A stretch of DNA of 64,000 nucleotides. It comes from an uncultured Pseudomonas sp. (GTDB lineage Bacteria; Pseudomonadota; Gammaproteobacteria; Pseudomonadales; Pseudomonadaceae). The stretch covers positions 496,001 through 560,000 of the forward strand of contig NZ_OX044366.1 of the NCBI RefSeq assembly GCF_943846705.1, given 5' to 3'. Both the position numbers and the translations under genes were made by a program. This document shows positions 8,745 through 18,405 of the stretch, piece by piece (the first letter of the stretch is position 1; each line of letters opens with the position of its first letter). The notes beneath the pieces were generated by a model that did no database searches, was not told where the DNA came from, and saw nothing but the letters and a program-made list of their open reading frames with translations.

Positions 8745-9715
8745 TGAGCACTGTTCTAACTGCCCGCGAGCTAACCCGGCACTACGACATCTCGCGCGGT
8801 CTGTTCCAGCCCAACGCCCAGGTGCAGGCGCTGAATGGGGTGTCCTTCGAGCTACAGGCGGGCAAGACCCTGGCTGTGGTTGGTGAATCCGGCTGCGGTA
8901 AGTCCACCCTGGCCCGCGCGCTGACGCTGATCGAAGAGCCCAGCTCCGGCTCGCTGCAGATCGCCGGGCAGGAAGTGACAGGCGCTAACAAAGCGCAACG
9001 CAAACAGCTGCGCCGCGACGTGCAGATGGTCTTTCAGAACCCCTACGCTTCACTCAATCCTCGGCAAAAAGTCGGCGACCAACTCGCTGAGCCGCTGCTG
9101 ATCAACACCTCACTGGCGCGCCTGGAGCGCAGGGAAAAAGTCCAGGCGATGATGCAGCAGGTCGGCCTGCGCCCCGAGCATTACCAGCGCTACCCGCACA
9201 TGTTCTCCGGCGGTCAGCGTCAGCGCATCGCCCTGGCGCGGGCGATGATGTTGCAGCCCAAGGTGCTGGTGGCGGACGAGCCGACCTCAGCCTTGGACGT
9301 ATCGATCCAGGCCCAGGTGCTCAACCTGTTTATGGACCTGCAGGAGCAGTTCAACACCGGCTATGTGTTTATCTCGCACAACCTCTCGGTGGTGCGGCAT
9401 GTGGCCGACGATGTGATGGTGATGTACCTCGGCCGCCCGGTGGAAATGGGTCCCAGCGAGCAGCTTTACCAACGCCCGCTGCACCCTTACACCCAGGCAC
9501 TGCTATCCGCGACACCGACCATTCACCCTGACCCGAGCAAAGCCAAGATCAAGATCAGTGGCGAACTGCCCAACCCCCTGTCACCGCCCAGCGGCTGCGC
9601 GTTCCACCAGCGCTGCCCACATGCCAACGCGCGTTGTCAGGCTGAACAGCCCGCCCTGCGCTTGCTGGATACGCGGCAGGTGGCCTGCCACCATGCCGAG
9701 CAGATCAATAGTTAA
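8744..9715 (+). CDS. dppF: DppF, dipeptide ABC transporter ATPase
   Basis: 323 residues, the second ATPase of the importer. Walker A is GESGCGKSTLAR, the signature FSGGQRQRIALARAM, Walker B VLVADEPTSALD, and the switch His lies in VFISHNLSVV. The OligoHPY tail is complete, with CAFHQRCPHANARC cysteines. This provides a useful contrast with the damaged tail of DppD just upstream. The ATG overlaps the restored dppD stop by one base. It closes the dpp operon. Confidence 0.94.
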   Translation: MSTVLTARELTRHYDISRGLFQPNAQVQALNGVSFELQAGKTLAVVGESGCGKSTLARALTLIEEPSSGSLQIAGQEVTGANKAQRKQLRRDVQMVFQNPYASLNPRQKVGDQLAEPLLINTSLARLERREKVQAMMQQVGLRPEHYQRYPHMFSGGQRQRIALARAMMLQPKVLVADEPTSALDVSIQAQVLNLFMDLQEQFNTGYVFISHNLSVVRHVADDVMVMYLGRPVEMGPSEQLYQRPLHPYTQALLSATPTIHPDPSKAKIKISGELPNPLSPPSGCAFHQRCPHANARCQAEQPALRLLDTRQVACHHAEQINS

Positions 9716-9730
9716 AGCGCCGTGCGGGGC

Positions 9731-10510
9731 TTATTGCTGCGCAGCATTCGCCCCGTAGAACAACCGATAACCCAGCAGACCGACAGCCTCATTGAGCAGC
9801 AAGCCGTTCTGCCAGAGCGCCTTGCTTTCCGGCAACCAGCCGCCCAACGGGCGGCCATTCGGCGTGCCGAGAAAGCCCATCGGCGCACTGACCACCTGCA
9901 CACCGGCCTGCTCGAAGCTCCAGCGCGCCCTGGGCATATGCCAAGCCTGAGTCACCAGCACCACGCGGGTAATACCTGCTTGCTTCAGCAGCTCAGCGCT
10001 GTGGGTCGCATTCTCCCAGGTGGTGCGGCTCAAGCCTTCCTGCCAACGCACCGGCAAGCCGTAGTCACGCACCAGCACGTCGGCCATCAGCGCGGCCTCG
10101 CTCGGCGGAGCACCGTAATGCAGCCCACCGGAAGTCAGCAGCGGCAAACCCGAGGCCTTGGCCAAGCGGGCGGCATAACGTACCCGCTCCAATGCCAGCA
10201 GACTGGGTTGATCCGCGCCCCAGCCGGGGTCAGCCAGCTCGCGCCCACCACCCAAAACCACAATCACCTCAGCATGCTGAGACAGACCGGCCCACTGCGC
10301 CTCGGCCAATGCCGCCTCGCTTTCCAACAGCCGCGCCGACTGCTCGACCACCACCGGCAAGCTGAACAGCCACATCCCGCCCAGCCCGGCAATCAGGCAG
10401 GCGGCCGCCAATCGTGGCCAGCGACCACGCAGCCGCCAAGCGGCCAACAGCAAAAGCAGAAAAAGACCGGGAGGAAGAAAAAACTGTTTGAGGATGTAGC
10501 GAATCGGCAT
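9731..10510 (-). CDS. YdcF/SanA/ElyC family (DUF218) membrane protein
   Basis: 259 residues with two N-terminal membrane helices (about 8-60) and a DUF218 domain: VVLGGG near 80-85, a TSGG stretch and SRTTWENATHSAELL, the typical DUF218 core motif. Family members such as ElyC and SanA affect envelope integrity and peptidoglycan precursor supply; the substrate is unknown. The start at 10510 follows a strong GGAGGTG; the longer frame to 10576 enters the neighbouring gene. It is convergent with dppF, separated by 15 bases, and downstream of the zinc-ribbon gene. Confidence 0.8.
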   Translation of the reverse strand: MPIRYILKQFFLPPGLFLLLLLAAWRLRGRWPRLAAACLIAGLGGMWLFSLPVVVEQSARLLESEAALAEAQWAGLSQHAEVIVVLGGGRELADPGWGADQPSLLALERVRYAARLAKASGLPLLTSGGLHYGAPPSEAALMADVLVRDYGLPVRWQEGLSRTTWENATHSAELLKQAGITRVVLVTQAWHMPRARWSFEQAGVQVVSAPMGFLGTPNGRPLGGWLPESKALWQNGLLLNEAVGLLGYRLFYGANAAQQ

Positions 10511-10536
10511 TGAGCACCTCCAAGGGTGCGCGCAGC

Positions 10537-10980
10537 CTAACGATGATTGCTCGCCCGAAACAACTGCGAGCCACACGCCGAGCAGACCTGCACAACATTG
10601 CCTGACTGCCAGTCAGCCAACTTGCCACACAGGGCGCAACACAGTTGCAAGCGGTGCTTGAGCAACGGCTTAACCTTTCTCGGCAGCGCCACAGCGGCCT
10701 TGCGCCCATTGCGCCCGCTCTGGCGCACGCGTTGAAACTGCTCGATCTGCGCCATTTCCTGAGCCGCCGCATGCCAGCCACGCAGCCAGTCCAAGTCATG
10801 CTCCAGGTAGGCCCGGATCAACTCCAACTCCGCCGCCGTCAAGCCGCGCAACTCTAATTCAAGCGGCTGCTTTGCAGTCAGCACGCTCAAGTTATCCGCC
10901 TCATCCAATGCCGTGGCGAGGCGCTGTAACAGCCGCTCGTAGAGCCCACCAACAGGTGCGCTGCACTTTAACTCTGCCAT
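10537..10980 (-). CDS. Zinc-ribbon-containing protein (DUF1451-like)
   Basis: 147 residues. The N-terminal two thirds is helical and charged. The C-terminus has two cysteine pairs (CALCGKLADW and QVCSACGSQLF) spaced as a zinc ribbon, matching the DUF1451 family. Function unknown. It is divergent from leuS, as in P. aeruginosa, and probably co-transcribed with the YdcF-like gene 26 bases further on. Confidence 0.75.
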   Translation of the reverse strand: MAELKCSAPVGGLYERLLQRLATALDEADNLSVLTAKQPLELELRGLTAAELELIRAYLEHDLDWLRGWHAAAQEMAQIEQFQRVRQSGRNGRKAAVALPRKVKPLLKHRLQLCCALCGKLADWQSGNVVQVCSACGSQLFRASNHR

Positions 10981-11178
10981 CCATCACCTCACGCGAGCAT
11001 CTTTACGCCCCATATTTCAAGCTTAGCGGTCAGCCTTTAACCAGCAGCCCCTGGCGACAAACGGCGAAAGCTCGACGAGCACCGACAGCCTGCTGATTAA
11101 TCAGGGTTTCCCTGAGCAAGCGGGGGTCATGTATGCTACGGCGTTTCCCGCAAGCCCTCATTCCAAGCGCCGGTAGCC

Positions 11179-13791
11179 ATGCAAGAACAGTATTCGCCCC
11201 GTGAAATCGAAGCCGCCGCGCAGTCCCATTGGGATGCGCAGAACTCATTTGTAGTCAGTGAACAGCCAGGCAAAGAGACCTTCTACTGCCTGTCGATGTT
11301 CCCCTATCCGAGCGGCAAGCTGCACATGGGCCATGTGCGCAACTACACCATCGGCGATGTGATCGCCCGCTATCAGCGCATGCAGGGCAAGAACGTGCTG
11401 CAGCCGATGGGCTGGGACGCCTTTGGTATGCCGGCGGAAAACGCCGCGATGAAGAATAAAGTCGCGCCGGCCAAGTGGACCTACGAAAACATCGAGTACA
11501 TGAAGACCCAGCTCAAGAGCCTGGGCCTGGCAGTGGACTGGACGCGCGAAATCACCACCTGCAAGCCGGACTACTACCGCTGGGAGCAGTGGCTGTTCAC
11601 TCAGCTGTTCGAAAAAGGCGTGATTTACCGCAAGAACGGCAGCGTTAACTGGGACCCGGTGGACCAGACTGTTCTGGCTAACGAACAAGTGATCGACGGC
11701 CGCGGCTGGCGTTCCGGTGCGCTGATCGAGAAGCGCGAAATCCCCATGTACTACTTCAAGATCACCGCTTACGCGGATGAACTCTTGAGCAGCCTCGATG
11801 AGCTGGACGGCTGGCCGGAACAGGTCAAGACCATGCAGCGCAACTGGATCGGCAAGAGCTTCGGCGCCGATGTGGTGTTTGACTATGACCTCAGCAGCGT
11901 CGGCATCGACGGCCAGCTGAAGGTTTACACCACCCGCCCCGACACCCTGATGGGTGCAACTTACGTCGCCGTGGCCGCCGAACACCCGCTGGCCCAGCGC
12001 GCGGCCGAGAGCAATCCGGCCATCGCCGCGTTTATCGCCGAATGCAAAGGTGGCTCCGTGGCCGAGGCCGACATGGCCACCATGGAGAAGAAGGGCGTGG
12101 CCACCGGCCAGTTCGTCATCCACCCACTGAGCGGCGACAAGCTGCCGGTATTCGTCGCCAACTACGTGCTGTGGGGCTATGGCGAAGGCGCGGTCATGGC
12201 CGTACCGGCACACGATGAGCGCGATTTCGAATTTGCCAACAAGTACAGCCTGCCGATTACTCAGGTGTATGCCGGCGAAGGCAAGGATTACGATGCCAGC
12301 CAGTGGCAAGACTGGTATGGCGATAAGGCCGGGCTGACCACGGTCAACTCTGGCCAATACGACAACCTCGATTTCACCGCGGCCTTCGACGCCATCGTCG
12401 CCGACCTGGAAGCCAGCGCCCACGGCGCGCGCAAGACCCAGTTCCGCCTGCGTGACTGGGGCATCAGCCGCCAGCGCTACTGGGGCTGCCCGATCCCGAT
12501 CATTCACTGCGAAACCTGCGGCGATGTACCGGTACCGGAAGACCAGCTGCCCGTCGTGCTGCCCGAGGATGTAGTGCCGGATGGCGCCGGCAGCCCGCTG
12601 GCGCGAATGCCTGAGTTCTATAACTGCACCTGCCCGAAATGCGGCAGCGCAGCCAAGCGTGAAACCGACACCATGGACACCTTCGTTGAGTCGTCCTGGT
12701 ACTTTGCCCGCTTCGCTTCACCGCAGTACACCGGCGGCATGGTCGACCCAGCCGCCGCCAACCACTGGCTGCCGGTCGACCAGTACATCGGCGGCATCGA
12801 ACACGCCATCCTGCACCTGCTCTACGCGCGCTTCTTCCATAAGCTGATGCGCGATGAAGGCTTGGTGTCTTCCAACGAGCCATTCAAGAACCTGCTGACC
12901 CAGGGCATGGTGGTCGCCGAGACTTACTACCGCACCCTGGATAACGGCGGCAAAGACTGGTTCAACCCGGCGGATGTCGAGCTTGAGCGTGACGGCAAAG
13001 CCAAGGTCATCAGTGCCACATTGAAATCCGACGGCTTGCCGGTGGAAATTGGTGGCACCGAGAAGATGTCCAAGTCGAAGAACAACGGTGTCGACCCCCA
13101 GTCGATGATCGACCAGTTCGGTGCCGACACCTGCCGCCTGTTTATGATGTTCGCCTCGCCGCCAGACATGAGCTGCGAATGGTCCGACGCAGGCGTTGAA
13201 GGGGCGCACCGCTTCCTGCGTCGCGTTTGGCGCCTGGCGCAGAACCACGTTAATCAGGGCGTAACTGACGCACTCGACCTCGCCAGCCTGACTGACGAGC
13301 AGAAGGCCGTGCGCCGTGCCACTCACCTGGCAATCAAACAGTCCAGCATCGATATTGGCCAGCACCATAAATTCAACACCGCCATCGCCCAGGTGATGAC
13401 GCTGATGAACGTGCTGGAAAAAGCCCCGCAGGCCACAAACCAGGATCGCGCTCTGCTGCAGGAAGGTCTGCAAGCCGTGGCGCTGCTACTGGCCCCGATC
13501 ACCCCGCACATCAGCCACCAGCTCTGGCAGGAGCTGGGCCACGATGGCGCGATTATCGACGCGCCCTGGCCACAAGTGGATGAATCGGCCCTGGTGCAGG
13601 ACACCCTGACCTTGGTCATCCAGGTCAACGGTAAACTGCGCGGACAGATCGAAGTCTCCGCCAGCGCCAGCCGCGAAGAAGTTGAAGCCAGCGCCCGCAG
13701 CAACGAAAGCGTGCTGCGCTTCACCGAAGGCTTGAGCATTCGCAAGGTCATCGTGGTGCCTGGCAAACTGGTCAACATCGTAGCCAACTGA
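11179..13791 (+). CDS. leuS: Leucyl-tRNA synthetase
   Basis: 870 residues, full length for the bacterial enzyme, which charges tRNA(Leu) with leucine. Class I signatures are present: HMGH at residues 49-52 and KMSKS at 629-633. The CP1 editing domain is inserted between them (TTRPDTLMGATYVAVAAEHP is its conserved threonine-rich region), and the zinc-binding cysteines are visible (CETCGDVPVP, CTCPKCGS). Start 11179 has only a weak ribosome site but matches the family N-terminus MQEQYSPREIE. It heads a run with lptE and holA. Confidence 0.97.
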   Translation: MQEQYSPREIEAAAQSHWDAQNSFVVSEQPGKETFYCLSMFPYPSGKLHMGHVRNYTIGDVIARYQRMQGKNVLQPMGWDAFGMPAENAAMKNKVAPAKWTYENIEYMKTQLKSLGLAVDWTREITTCKPDYYRWEQWLFTQLFEKGVIYRKNGSVNWDPVDQTVLANEQVIDGRGWRSGALIEKREIPMYYFKITAYADELLSSLDELDGWPEQVKTMQRNWIGKSFGADVVFDYDLSSVGIDGQLKVYTTRPDTLMGATYVAVAAEHPLAQRAAESNPAIAAFIAECKGGSVAEADMATMEKKGVATGQFVIHPLSGDKLPVFVANYVLWGYGEGAVMAVPAHDERDFEFANKYSLPITQVYAGEGKDYDASQWQDWYGDKAGLTTVNSGQYDNLDFTAAFDAIVADLEASAHGARKTQFRLRDWGISRQRYWGCPIPIIHCETCGDVPVPEDQLPVVLPEDVVPDGAGSPLARMPEFYNCTCPKCGSAAKRETDTMDTFVESSWYFARFASPQYTGGMVDPAAANHWLPVDQYIGGIEHAILHLLYARFFHKLMRDEGLVSSNEPFKNLLTQGMVVAETYYRTLDNGGKDWFNPADVELERDGKAKVISATLKSDGLPVEIGGTEKMSKSKNNGVDPQSMIDQFGADTCRLFMMFASPPDMSCEWSDAGVEGAHRFLRRVWRLAQNHVNQGVTDALDLASLTDEQKAVRRATHLAIKQSSIDIGQHHKFNTAIAQVMTLMNVLEKAPQATNQDRALLQEGLQAVALLLAPITPHISHQLWQELGHDGAIIDAPWPQVDESALVQDTLTLVIQVNGKLRGQIEVSASASREEVEASARSNESVLRFTEGLSIRKVIVVPGKLVNIVAN

Positions 13792-13848
13792 TTAAGCTCG
13801 GCGCGACCGCACAGCGGCGCGCCGCAAGACACGCCAAGGGGATAAAAG

Positions 13849-14460
13849 ATGATCAAACGGAATCTGTTGGTAATTGGCCTGGCTACCCTGCTCAGCGCTT
13901 GCGGCTTTCAGCTGCGCGGCACCGGTGACGTGCAGTTCGCCCTGAAAGAACTCGATGTCAGCGCGCGCAATGCCTACGGCGACACCGTCAACCAGCTGCG
14001 CGAAGTGCTGCAGAATAACGACGTTCGCGTATACCCGGGCGCTCCGTACCGCCTGGTATTGAGCAACGAACAGGAAAACCGTCGCGCGGCCAGCTTCACC
14101 AGCTCGGCGCGTACCGCCGAGTATGAACTGAACAAGACCCTTGAATACGAGATCCGTGGCAGCAAAGACCTGCTGCTGCTGAGTGACAAGGTGGAAGCGC
14201 AGAGCTTCTACACCCAGGACAGCAACAACCTGATCGGCGGCGACCAGGAAGCGGCGCAGATTCGCCAGGAAATGAACCGCGAGCTGATCCAGCAACTGGT
14301 TCTGCGCCTGCAGCAGATCAACCCGCAACAGCTCGACCAGCTGCAGCAAACCGCAGAAGTCAAGGCCAAGGCTGAAGCCGACGCCCTGGAAGCGGCTCGC
14401 CAGCAGCAAGCGGCACAACCGCAGCAGTCGCCGATCCAGCTGCCGATTCCGGCTCAGTAA
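13849..14460 (+). CDS. lptE: LptE, outer-membrane LPS assembly lipoprotein
   Basis: 203 residues with a lipoprotein signal peptide and lipobox (LATLLSACGFQLRGTG, Cys near residue 21). The mature start CGFQLRG is the hallmark of LptE. The protein plugs the LptD barrel and takes part in LPS insertion at the cell surface. The C-terminal 45 residues are rich in Gln and Ala, a low-complexity tail common in Pseudomonas LptE. It lies 57 bases after leuS and 39 bases before holA, the conserved order. Confidence 0.93.
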   Translation: MIKRNLLVIGLATLLSACGFQLRGTGDVQFALKELDVSARNAYGDTVNQLREVLQNNDVRVYPGAPYRLVLSNEQENRRAASFTSSARTAEYELNKTLEYEIRGSKDLLLLSDKVEAQSFYTQDSNNLIGGDQEAAQIRQEMNRELIQQLVLRLQQINPQQLDQLQQTAEVKAKAEADALEAARQQQAAQPQQSPIQLPIPAQ

Positions 14461-14499
14461 GCCTGCCGGGCCGCGCAAGCGGCCCCGCTTCGCACCGCG

Positions 14500-15531
14500 A
14501 TGAAACTCAACCCCGCACAGCTCGGCAAAAACCTGCAGGGCGCTCTCGCGCCTGTGTATGTGATCAGTGGCGACGAGCCGCTGCTGTGCCAGGAGGCCGC
14601 CGACGCCATTCGCGCCGCAACCCGCGAGCAAGGCTTCAGCGAACGCCTGGTATTTAACGCCGACAACAACTTCGACTGGGGCAACCTGCTGCAAGCCGGT
14701 GCCAGCCTGTCGCTGTTTGCCGAAAAACGCCTGCTGGAGTTGCGCCTTGGCAACGGCAAACCCAGCGACAAGGGTGCCGCGCTGCTCGAATACCTGGCCC
14801 GCCCTGCCGAGGACACCGTGCTGCTGATCAGCCTGCCCAAGCTCGACGGCAACGCGCAGAAGAGCAAGTGGGGCAAGGCGCTGATCGAAGGCGCACACAC
14901 CCAGTTCGTGCAGATCTGGCCGGTCGATGCTCACCAACTGCCACAATGGATTCGCCAGCGCCTAGCGCAATCTGGCCTAAGTGCCAGCGCCGAAGCAGTG
15001 GACATGATCGCCATACGCGTCGAAGGCAATCTGCTCGCTGCGGCGCAAGAAATCGAGAAACTCAAACTGCTCGCCGAAGGCACGCAGATCGATGTCGACA
15101 CCGTGCAAGCGGCGGTCGCCGACAGCGCGCGCTTTGATGTGTTCGGTTTGATCGATGCGGCCCTGAATGGCGAGGCGGCCCATGCCCTGCGCATGCTCGA
15201 AGGCCTGCGCGGCGAAGGTGTGGAGCCGCCGGTGATTCTCTGGGCGCTGGCTCGGGAAATCCGCCTGCTGGCCACCATCGCCCAGCAATATGCCCAAGGC
15301 ATGCCGCTGGACAAAGCGTTCAGCGCAGCGCGCCCACCAGTCTGGGATAAGCGCCGTCCGCTGGTCAGCAAAGCCCTGCAACGCTTATCCGCCACCCGCT
15401 GGGCAGCCTTGTTGCAGGACGCCCAACAGATCGACGCGCAGATCAAAGGCCAGGCGCAGGGCGACCCCTGGACCGGCCTAAGCCTGCTGACCCTGAACCT
15501 CTGCGGGCAGCATTTGGCAATCCACGGCTAG
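14500..15531 (+). CDS. holA: DNA polymerase III delta subunit
   Basis: 343 residues, the usual length. N-terminal features include APVYVISGDEPLLCQEAADAIR, the start of the AAA-like domain of delta, which opens the beta clamp within the clamp loader. The C-terminal collar domain follows the DVFGLIDAALNG stretch. Delta has no functional Walker A, and none is seen. Start 14500 fits MKLNPAQLGKNLQ. It is last in the leuS-lptE-holA run and followed by arfA. Confidence 0.94.
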   Translation: MKLNPAQLGKNLQGALAPVYVISGDEPLLCQEAADAIRAATREQGFSERLVFNADNNFDWGNLLQAGASLSLFAEKRLLELRLGNGKPSDKGAALLEYLARPAEDTVLLISLPKLDGNAQKSKWGKALIEGAHTQFVQIWPVDAHQLPQWIRQRLAQSGLSASAEAVDMIAIRVEGNLLAAAQEIEKLKLLAEGTQIDVDTVQAAVADSARFDVFGLIDAALNGEAAHALRMLEGLRGEGVEPPVILWALAREIRLLATIAQQYAQGMPLDKAFSAARPPVWDKRRPLVSKALQRLSATRWAALLQDAQQIDAQIKGQAQGDPWTGLSLLTLNLCGQHLAIHG

Positions 15532-15613
15532 ACCCCAGTCGCTGGACTTTCCCCGCAGTACGGATCATGCTCCTCTCGCCTGTACCCGACAGGTCATTTC
15601 CCGAGGAAACGTC

Positions 15614-15772
15614 ATGGCGAAAAAGACCAAGCACGACCCCAACAAGGCCAAATCCCTGATCGCTCAACCGCTGTTTCGCAGCCGTCAGGAAACGCCCAGC
15701 AAAGGCAAAGGCAGCTACCGCCGCGAAGCCTCCCAGCACAACTGGGAGGCTTCATACTTTCTGGCCGCCTGA
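15614..15772 (+). CDS. arfA: ArfA, alternative ribosome-rescue factor, with internal hairpin
   Basis: A 52-codon gene. The translation has LIAQPLFRSRQ and KGKGSYRR followed by NWEAS, the conserved ArfA core. ArfA recruits release factor 2 to ribosomes stalled on messages lacking a stop codon, as a backup for tmRNA. GAGGAAAC precedes the ATG at 15614. The coding region contains a 12-base perfect hairpin near its 3' end (15725-15753). In E. coli such a hairpin causes arfA mRNA to be cut or terminated before its stop codon, so the product is degraded through tmRNA unless tmRNA fails. The same control is very likely here. Confidence 0.9.
   Translation: MAKKTKHDPNKAKSLIAQPLFRSRQETPSKGKGSYRREASQHNWEASYFLAA
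15725..15753 (+). promoter_or_regulatory. Hairpin inside arfA (RNase III site or terminator)
   Basis: Perfect stem GAAGCCTCCCAG / CTGGGAGGCTTC with loop CACAA, entirely within the arfA reading frame and 19 bases before its stop codon. It would generate a non-stop arfA message, the known regulatory device for this gene in other gammaproteobacteria. Confidence 0.8.
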
Positions 15773-15844
15773 AACGCCCGCCACAGCCCGCATCACCGCT
15801 CAATCATGCTAAGGTTACGGCCTGCAAAACGTGCCGAGACCACC

Positions 15845-17128
15845 ATGCCTTACCTGCTTCTTCGGGGCTTGTCCCATAGCGCCACCGCCTGCATCCTGCT
15901 GCTGCTGACCGCCTGCGCCGAAGCGCCTGCACAGCCGCTGGCCGCCACCCCGATCACGGCTAGCGCTGCCCCCGCGAGCCCAATTGCCAGCGCCGCCCTC
16001 AGCCCCACGCCACTGCTCAGCTTTGATGAATGGCGCACGCTGCTACGCAGCGATGCCATCGCCGCCGGTATCGACGCAGACCTGTTCGACCGCACATTTG
16101 CCGGCATCACCCTTGACCCACGGGTTGTCACCTCGGATAGCAGCCAGCCGGAGTTCACTCGCCCGGTATGGGATTACATCGACGGCGCCGTCTCTGTTTC
16201 GCGCATCGCCCAAGGTCGCCTGCTCAAGGCACAGCACCGGCCGACGCTGAAAGCCATTCGCAGCACCTATGCCGTAGACCATGAAGTGCTGATCGCCATC
16301 TGGGGCATGGAAAGCAACTACGGCAGCAATATCGGCAGCCACAACGTGATCCGCTCACTGGCCACCTTGGCCTACGACGGCCGCCGCCAAGTGTTCTGGC
16401 GCAGCCAGCTGCTCGCCGCCCTGCAAATACTGCAAGCCGGCGACGGCCCGGCAACCGGGCTTATAGGCTCATGGGCCGGCGCGATGGGCCAGACCCAATT
16501 TATGCCGACCACCTTCAATCAGCATGCCGTAGATTTTGACGGCGACGGCCGACGTGACCTGTGGAACTCCGCACCAGACGCCCTGGCCTCTGCCGCGCAT
16601 TACCTACAGGCCTCGGGCTGGGAGAATGGCCAGCCTTGGGGCTTCGAAGTGGACCTACCAAAAGGCTTCGATTACGCCCTTGCCGACCCTGAGGTGCGCC
16701 GCAACCTGGCACAGTGGCGTGAGCTTGGGGTCAAAGCAGTCAGAACCATCGACGCCGATCAGCAAAGCCTGGCCACGCTGTTTCTACCTGCGGGGCACCG
16801 CGGCCCAGCCTTCCTGTTGCTGAACAACTTCCGCAGCATTCTCAAATACAACAACTCCACCGCCTACGCACTGGCCATCGGCCTGCTCAGCGATGCGCTG
16901 GATGGCAACGCTGGCGTGCAAGCCGCCTGGCCACGCAACGACCGTCAGTTAGGCCGTAGCGAGCGCATCGAGCTGCAAACCCTGCTCAGCAATAAAGGCT
17001 ATGAGCCGGGCCCGGCGGACGGCATTATCGGTGCCAATACACGCAAAGCGGTACGCGCATTCCAGCAGACACAAGGGCTGCCTGCGGACGGCTACCCCAG
17101 TTACCAGTTGCTCCAACTGCTCAGATAA
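15845..17128 (+). CDS. sltB3: Lytic murein transglycosylase, MltB family with peptidoglycan-binding domain (SltB3-like)
   Basis: 427 residues. A lipoprotein-like signal (ACILLLLTACAEAP) is followed by the family 3 transglycosylase domain: the catalytic Glu lies in IWGMESNYGSNIG, with AGAMGQTQFMPTTF and AVDFDGDGRRDLW further on. The C-terminal 60 residues form a peptidoglycan-binding type 1 domain (LLSNKGYEPGPADGIIGANT). It cleaves glycan strands to 1,6-anhydro ends. Domain order matches P. aeruginosa SltB3, which also sits between holA and lipA. The start at 15845 is chosen because it directly opens the signal peptide; the frame extends to 15806. It may be membrane-anchored if the lipobox LTAC is used. 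Confidence 0.85.
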   Translation: MPYLLLRGLSHSATACILLLLTACAEAPAQPLAATPITASAAPASPIASAALSPTPLLSFDEWRTLLRSDAIAAGIDADLFDRTFAGITLDPRVVTSDSSQPEFTRPVWDYIDGAVSVSRIAQGRLLKAQHRPTLKAIRSTYAVDHEVLIAIWGMESNYGSNIGSHNVIRSLATLAYDGRRQVFWRSQLLAALQILQAGDGPATGLIGSWAGAMGQTQFMPTTFNQHAVDFDGDGRRDLWNSAPDALASAAHYLQASGWENGQPWGFEVDLPKGFDYALADPEVRRNLAQWRELGVKAVRTIDADQQSLATLFLPAGHRGPAFLLLNNFRSILKYNNSTAYALAIGLLSDALDGNAGVQAAWPRNDRQLGRSERIELQTLLSNKGYEPGPADGIIGANTRKAVRAFQQTQGLPADGYPSYQLLQLLR

Positions 17129-17288
17129 GCGCGCACCTGCTGACGCGGCCGCCTGAGCTGCAACCGCCAGACGGCCACTTGCACCACAGGGCACCCCACT
17201 GACTGCACGGTCAGCCCTTATGATAGACTGCGCGGCGGCCACAAGCCGCCTCGTCCCCCCGGAGCCTCTAGCGGAGCCCAGATTGCCG

Positions 17289-18341
17289 ATGTCCGATACC
17301 TCCCCGCCTAAAACCGTTGCCAGCGGCGAAAAATTTCGCACCACTCAAGGCATCACCGCGATCAAGGACGGGCAGAAACGCCGCGCCTCTAGCGAACCCC
17401 AGGTATTCGAACCCAAGCCCAAGTGGCTGCGGGTCAAGGCGCCTGGCGGTAGCCGCTTCGAAGCAGTCAAACGCAACGTCAGCGAACACCGCCTGAGCAC
17501 CGTGTGCCAGGAATCCCACTGCCCAAATATGGGTGAATGCTGGTCCAACGGCACCGCCACCATCATGCTGATGGGCTCGGTGTGCACCCGTGCCTGCCGT
17601 TTTTGCGCGGTAGACACCGGCAACCCCAATGGCTGGCTGGACCTGGAAGAGCCGCAGAACACCGCCAAGTCGGTTGAGCTGATGGCGCTGCGTTATATCG
17701 TGCTGACCTCGGTGGATCGCGACGATCTCGACGACGGCGGTGCCGCGCACTACGCCGCCAGCGTGCGGGCGATCAAGGAACGCACCCCCCACGTAGTGGT
17801 GGAAGCCCTCACCCCAGATTTCGATGGCGACCTGCAGGCCATCGAGCGTGTGGTCGACTCCGGCCTTGAGGTTTTTGCGCAGAACGTCGAGACAGTCAAA
17901 CGCCTGACGCATGTTGTACGCGACCCCCGCGCCGGCTACGAAAAGACCTTGCGCGTACTGGAGCACGCCAAACGCCATCGCCCGGACGTACTGACCAAGA
18001 CCAGCCTGATGCTCGGTCTCGGCGAAACCGACGAGGAAATCCTGCAAACCATGGATGACCTGCGCGCCATCGGCGTGGACATCCTCACCCTCGGACAGTA
18101 CCTACAGCCGACGCGCAACCACTTGAAGGTGCAGCGCTGGGTCAGCCCGGAAGAGTTCAATCAGTTCCGCGAACTTGGCCTGCAAAAGGGCTTTATGGAA
18201 GTCGCCGCCGGCCCACTGGTACGCTCCAGCTACCGCGCCGACAAGGTGTTCGAGAAGAACAACCTGGGCCTAGCGGCTCCCGTTCCGGTGCCGGGACAGC
18301 CACTCGACAACAGCCTGATTCCGACGCTTAATCTGAACTGA
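17289..18341 (+). CDS. lipA: Lipoyl synthase
   Basis: 350 residues, a radical-SAM enzyme that inserts two sulfurs into octanoyl groups on lipoyl domains. The auxiliary-cluster cysteines are CQESHCPNMGEC and the radical-SAM cluster is CTRACRFC. The family C-terminal serine motif (PLVRSSYRAD) is present. Start 17289 (MSDTSPPK) is preceded by GGAG at longer than ideal distance; the frame continues to 17220 but that extension covers a likely promoter. It converges with lipB, which makes its substrate, sharing a bidirectional terminator. Confidence 0.96.
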   Translation: MSDTSPPKTVASGEKFRTTQGITAIKDGQKRRASSEPQVFEPKPKWLRVKAPGGSRFEAVKRNVSEHRLSTVCQESHCPNMGECWSNGTATIMLMGSVCTRACRFCAVDTGNPNGWLDLEEPQNTAKSVELMALRYIVLTSVDRDDLDDGGAAHYAASVRAIKERTPHVVVEALTPDFDGDLQAIERVVDSGLEVFAQNVETVKRLTHVVRDPRAGYEKTLRVLEHAKRHRPDVLTKTSLMLGLGETDEEILQTMDDLRAIGVDILTLGQYLQPTRNHLKVQRWVSPEEFNQFRELGLQKGFMEVAAGPLVRSSYRADKVFEKNNLGLAAPVPVPGQPLDNSLIPTLNLN

Positions 18342-18348
18342 TAGGCGC

Positions 18349-18396
18349 AAAAAAACGCCTGGCACCTGGATCTATCCGGGAGTCAGGCGTTTTTTT
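18349..18396. terminator. Bidirectional terminator between lipA and lipB
   Basis: Arms A7-CGCCTG (18349-18361) and CAGGCG-T7 (18384-18396) pair perfectly, giving a T-run on both strands. It ends lipA on plus and the lipB series on minus. Confidence 0.9.
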
Positions 18397-18405
18397 ATGC
18401 GCGGT

